This document shows positions 62,225 to 64,000 of a stretch of DNA of 64,000 bases, in pieces. The notes under the pieces were generated by a model. That model did no database searches and was not told where the DNA came from. It was given only the letters and a program-made list of their open reading frames with translations. The DNA is from Pararhizobium capsulatum DSM 1112 (GTDB lineage Bacteria; Pseudomonadota; Alphaproteobacteria; Rhizobiales; Rhizobiaceae). The translations under genes were made by a program, and so were the position numbers. How positions within the stretch are numbered: position 1 is the stretch's first letter; each line of letters starts with the position of its first letter. The DNA lies in assembly GCF_030814475.1 (NCBI RefSeq), contig NZ_JAUSVF010000001.1:2858001-2922000 (forward strand), written 5' to 3'.

Positions 62225-62763
62225 CAACGCTCTCTCCAACGATGGAGCTTCCCATGCAGATATCAGCCGCGGCCTTTGGCAACCTCGTCGAGGATCGAAG
62301 GACCGAGTTTCGCAGCGCCATGTCCAGGCTCGGGGCAGCGGTCAACATCGTTACAACGGATGGTCCGGGTGGTCTCGCAGGCTTTGCCGCAACGGCGGTT
62401 TGCAGCGTCACCGATAGCCCACCGACCCTGCTCGTCTGCCTTAACCGCACCTCCTCCGCCCACCCGGCGGTCGATGCCAACCGTGTGCTTTGCGTCAACA
62501 TTCTTGAGCGCGGCCATGAGGATTTGAGCCGGCTTTTCGGCGGCAAGACGCCGGTTTCGCAGCGCTTTGCCGGAGCGCAATGGTCGACCCTCGAAACGGG
62601 TGCGCCGGTTCTCGACGACGCACTCGTCTCGCTCGATTGCCGCGTGAAAACCATCTCTGATGGCGGCACGCATGATATCCTGATCTGCGACGTGGTGGCC
62701 ATCCGGGAAAACGAAGGCGGACAGGCGCTCATCTATTTCGACCGCCGTTATCACACGCTGTAG
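62221..62763 (+). CDS. rutF: RutF, FMN reductase for RutA
   Basis: 180 residues, flavin reductase-like split-barrel ([39 protein letters not shown]). It supplies FMNH2 to RutA from NADH. The ATG at 62221 overlaps the rutD stop (ATGA). Follows rutD directly: rutE, rutG and rutR are not in this stretch, so reduction of malonic semialdehyde and uptake must be encoded elsewhere. Confidence 0.93.
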   Translation: MTTLSPTMELPMQISAAAFGNLVEDRRTEFRSAMSRLGAAVNIVTTDGPGGLAGFAATAVCSVTDSPPTLLVCLNRTSSAHPAVDANRVLCVNILERGHEDLSRLFGGKTPVSQRFAGAQWSTLETGAPVLDDALVSLDCRVKTISDGGTHDILICDVVAIRENEGGQALIYFDRRYHTL

Positions 62764-62899
62764 GTTTTCACGATCCCGCGAGTTCATCGGCATTGGAGGC
62801 GAGTTTTTGCGCCGGCATCTGGTGCCGCATCACGCTTTCGCGTATGGACGGTTGCGAGGGAGCGTCGTGAATTTCGGTGCTTTAGCGGTGGAGTTGTTG

Positions 62900-63631
62900 A
62901 TGAAACGTCAGGCATTGCATGTAGGAAGCAGGCTCGCATCGGTTGGAATGCTTTTGGGAACGGCAATGTTTGCCGCCGGATTTGCAGCCTTGTCCACGCC
63001 GGCCATGGCCGCGCAATGCGCGGGCTCGCCGGCCGCCGGCGTGGACTGGCAGGACTGCAACAAGAAGAATGTCGAGATGCAGTCGAGCGACCTGCAGGGT
63101 GCAAACCTCTCCAACTCGGATTTTTCCCAGACTGATTTCAGCGGCTCAAATCTCAGTGGCGCCAATCTTGAGAAGGCAGCGCTGGTTCGCACCTGGCTCG
63201 AAGGCGCAACCGCGGTGAAGACGAATTTCTCCCGCATCGAAGCCTATCGCTCGAGCTTTGCCAAGGTCACCGCCGAGGACACGAGCTTTGCCGGAGCGGA
63301 ACTCCAGCGGGCAAGCTTCGTCGAAGCACAGTTGAAGAATGTCGATTTCGAAAAAGCGGAACTCGGTCGCGTGGATTTCAACAAGGCGGTGCTTGCCGGC
63401 GCCCGCTTCTCCTATGCCAATCTCTCGCGGGCCAATTTCAGTGGCGCGACAATTGACGGACCATTGGCGTTCGACGACGCATTCATGTTTCTGACGCGGA
63501 TCGAGGGTGCCGATCTATCCGCCGCTACCGGCTTGGAGCAGCCGCAAGTCGATATGACCTGCGGCGACGAGAACACCAAACTACCCGCGGGCCTGACGGC
63601 TCCCACGACTTGGCCCTGCCCCTCCGACTGA
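62900..63631 (+). CDS. Exported pentapeptide-repeat protein
   Basis: 243 residues from the ATG at 62900. Signal peptide to about residue 37 (ending STPAMAAQ). Residues about 60-180 consist of pentapeptide repeats of the A(D/N)Lxx/F type (LQGANLSNSDFSQTDFSGSN and so on), which fold into a right-handed beta helix. Single cysteines near each end (CAGSP, DCNKKN, DMTCGDEN, WPCPSD) may form disulfides. Function unknown; such proteins are structural or bind partners in the periplasm. An upstream frame of 31 codons looks non-coding. Confidence 0.85.
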   Translation: MKRQALHVGSRLASVGMLLGTAMFAAGFAALSTPAMAAQCAGSPAAGVDWQDCNKKNVEMQSSDLQGANLSNSDFSQTDFSGSNLSGANLEKAALVRTWLEGATAVKTNFSRIEAYRSSFAKVTAEDTSFAGAELQRASFVEAQLKNVDFEKAELGRVDFNKAVLAGARFSYANLSRANFSGATIDGPLAFDDAFMFLTRIEGADLSAATGLEQPQVDMTCGDENTKLPAGLTAPTTWPCPSD

Positions 63632-63674
63632 CGCAACAGAGTGCGAACGCTCTCATCCACTCAGCCAGGATAGT

Positions 63675-64000
63675 TCAGCGATATAGTGCCGTCGCCATGG
63701 CGACGACAAGCGGCCCCATCAATGGCAGCAGCACATTCGAAAAGGCATAGGTGACGGTATAGCCGATTACCGGCGTGCCGTTGCCTGCCTGTGAGACCAG
63801 AGCGCTGATAGTCGGCGTGCTGCAATGCTGGCCGGCGATGGCGCCGAGCAGGATCGGTGGCTCGATCTTCATCAGCTTCCACCCGACCAGAAGCGAAATC
63901 AGCGCGGGCACGAACGACACCAACAGCCCGATCACCGGCAGAACCAATCCATATTCCATCAACAGCGCAACCGCGGAAGGACCGGCGGAAAGCCCTACCG
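63675..64000 (-). CDS. AspT/YidE-type transporter, C-terminal part (runs off the window)
   Basis: About 107 residues, open to the right edge. Segments GLSAGPSAVALLMEYGLVLP and GQHCSTPTISALVSQAGN followed by GYTVTYAFSNVLLPLMGP match the C-terminal half of AspT/YidE/YbjL (AAEx family) antiporters, which exchange aspartate for alanine or related acids. Several membrane helices are visible. The stop is at 63675-63677. Convergent with the pentapeptide-repeat gene. Confidence 0.75.
   Translation of the reverse strand, partial: VGLSAGPSAVALLMEYGLVLPVIGLLVSFVPALISLLVGWKLMKIEPPILLGAIAGQHCSTPTISALVSQAGNGTPVIGYTVTYAFSNVLLPLMGPLVVAMATALYR

Noticed and set aside
1..64000. tRNA, rRNA, CRISPR arrays, IS elements, integrases or phage genes
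   Set aside because: None recognised on either strand. The repeats seen are short palindromic elements, not CRISPR or transposons.

Overview
The window is a piece of chromosome from an alphaproteobacterium of the order Rhizobiales, most likely a Rhizobiaceae member of the Rhizobium/Agrobacterium/Ensifer group. The evidence is the acpXL-lpxXL very-long-chain lipid A cluster, aerobic-type cob genes with rhizobial order, an ExoD homologue, DUF1127 proteins, and rhizobial palindromic repeats, one of them lying inside cobN. No rRNA, tRNA, CRISPR array, IS element or prophage was seen.

Layout. (1) 1-4.8 kb, minus strand: acpXL, fabZXL, fabF2XL, fabF1XL, adh and the 5' part of lpxXL, which make and attach the C28 hydroxy acyl chain of rhizobial lipid A. 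(2) 4.9-19.8 kb: an L,D-transpeptidase, then cobalamin genes in three minus-strand groups: cobE-cobA-cobB-cobC-cobD; cobP-cobW-cobN-cobO behind a clear cobalamin riboswitch; and cobQ. A TSUP permease gene lies between the first two groups. (3) 20.9-24.2 kb: a quaternary-amine (betaine-type) ABC transporter. (4) 25.8-38.9 kb: a corrinoid-dependent demethylation and C1 module. It holds a betaine-homocysteine methyltransferase homologue, an MttB-family methyltransferase, its corrinoid protein, an Fe-S protein, a DUF1638 protein, a MetV/MetF-type methylene-THF reductase pair, a methyl-THF:corrinoid methyltransferase and a RACo-type reductive activase, plus small unknown genes. (5) 38.9-49.8 kb: topoisomerase IB, a LysR regulator with two small DUF1127-like genes, a GbdR/GlxA-like AraC regulator, two multi-receiver response regulators, an MscS channel and small exported proteins. 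(6) 50.1-54 kb: the sulfate transporter sbp-cysT-cysW-cysA. (7) 54.1-58.8 kb: an acyltransferase-SGNH protein, a small membrane protein, an SH3 protein and a CPA2 antiporter with a cyclic-nucleotide-binding-type domain. (8) 59.2-62.8 kb: the pyrimidine-catabolic rutABCDF operon behind a sigma-54-like promoter. (9) 62.9-64 kb: a pentapeptide-repeat protein and the end of an AspT/YidE-type transporter.

How the genes fit together (inference): the ABC transporter would import a methylated amine such as glycine betaine. MttB-family protein would move a methyl group to the corrinoid protein, the pterin methyltransferase would pass it to THF, and MetVF would oxidise methyl-THF. The RACo homologue would rescue inactive Co(II), and the neighbouring cob genes would supply cobalamin. 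Four proteins of this module carry Arg/Gly-rich termini, while the corrinoid protein has a strongly acidic N-terminus. This is the most interesting unexplained feature of the window.
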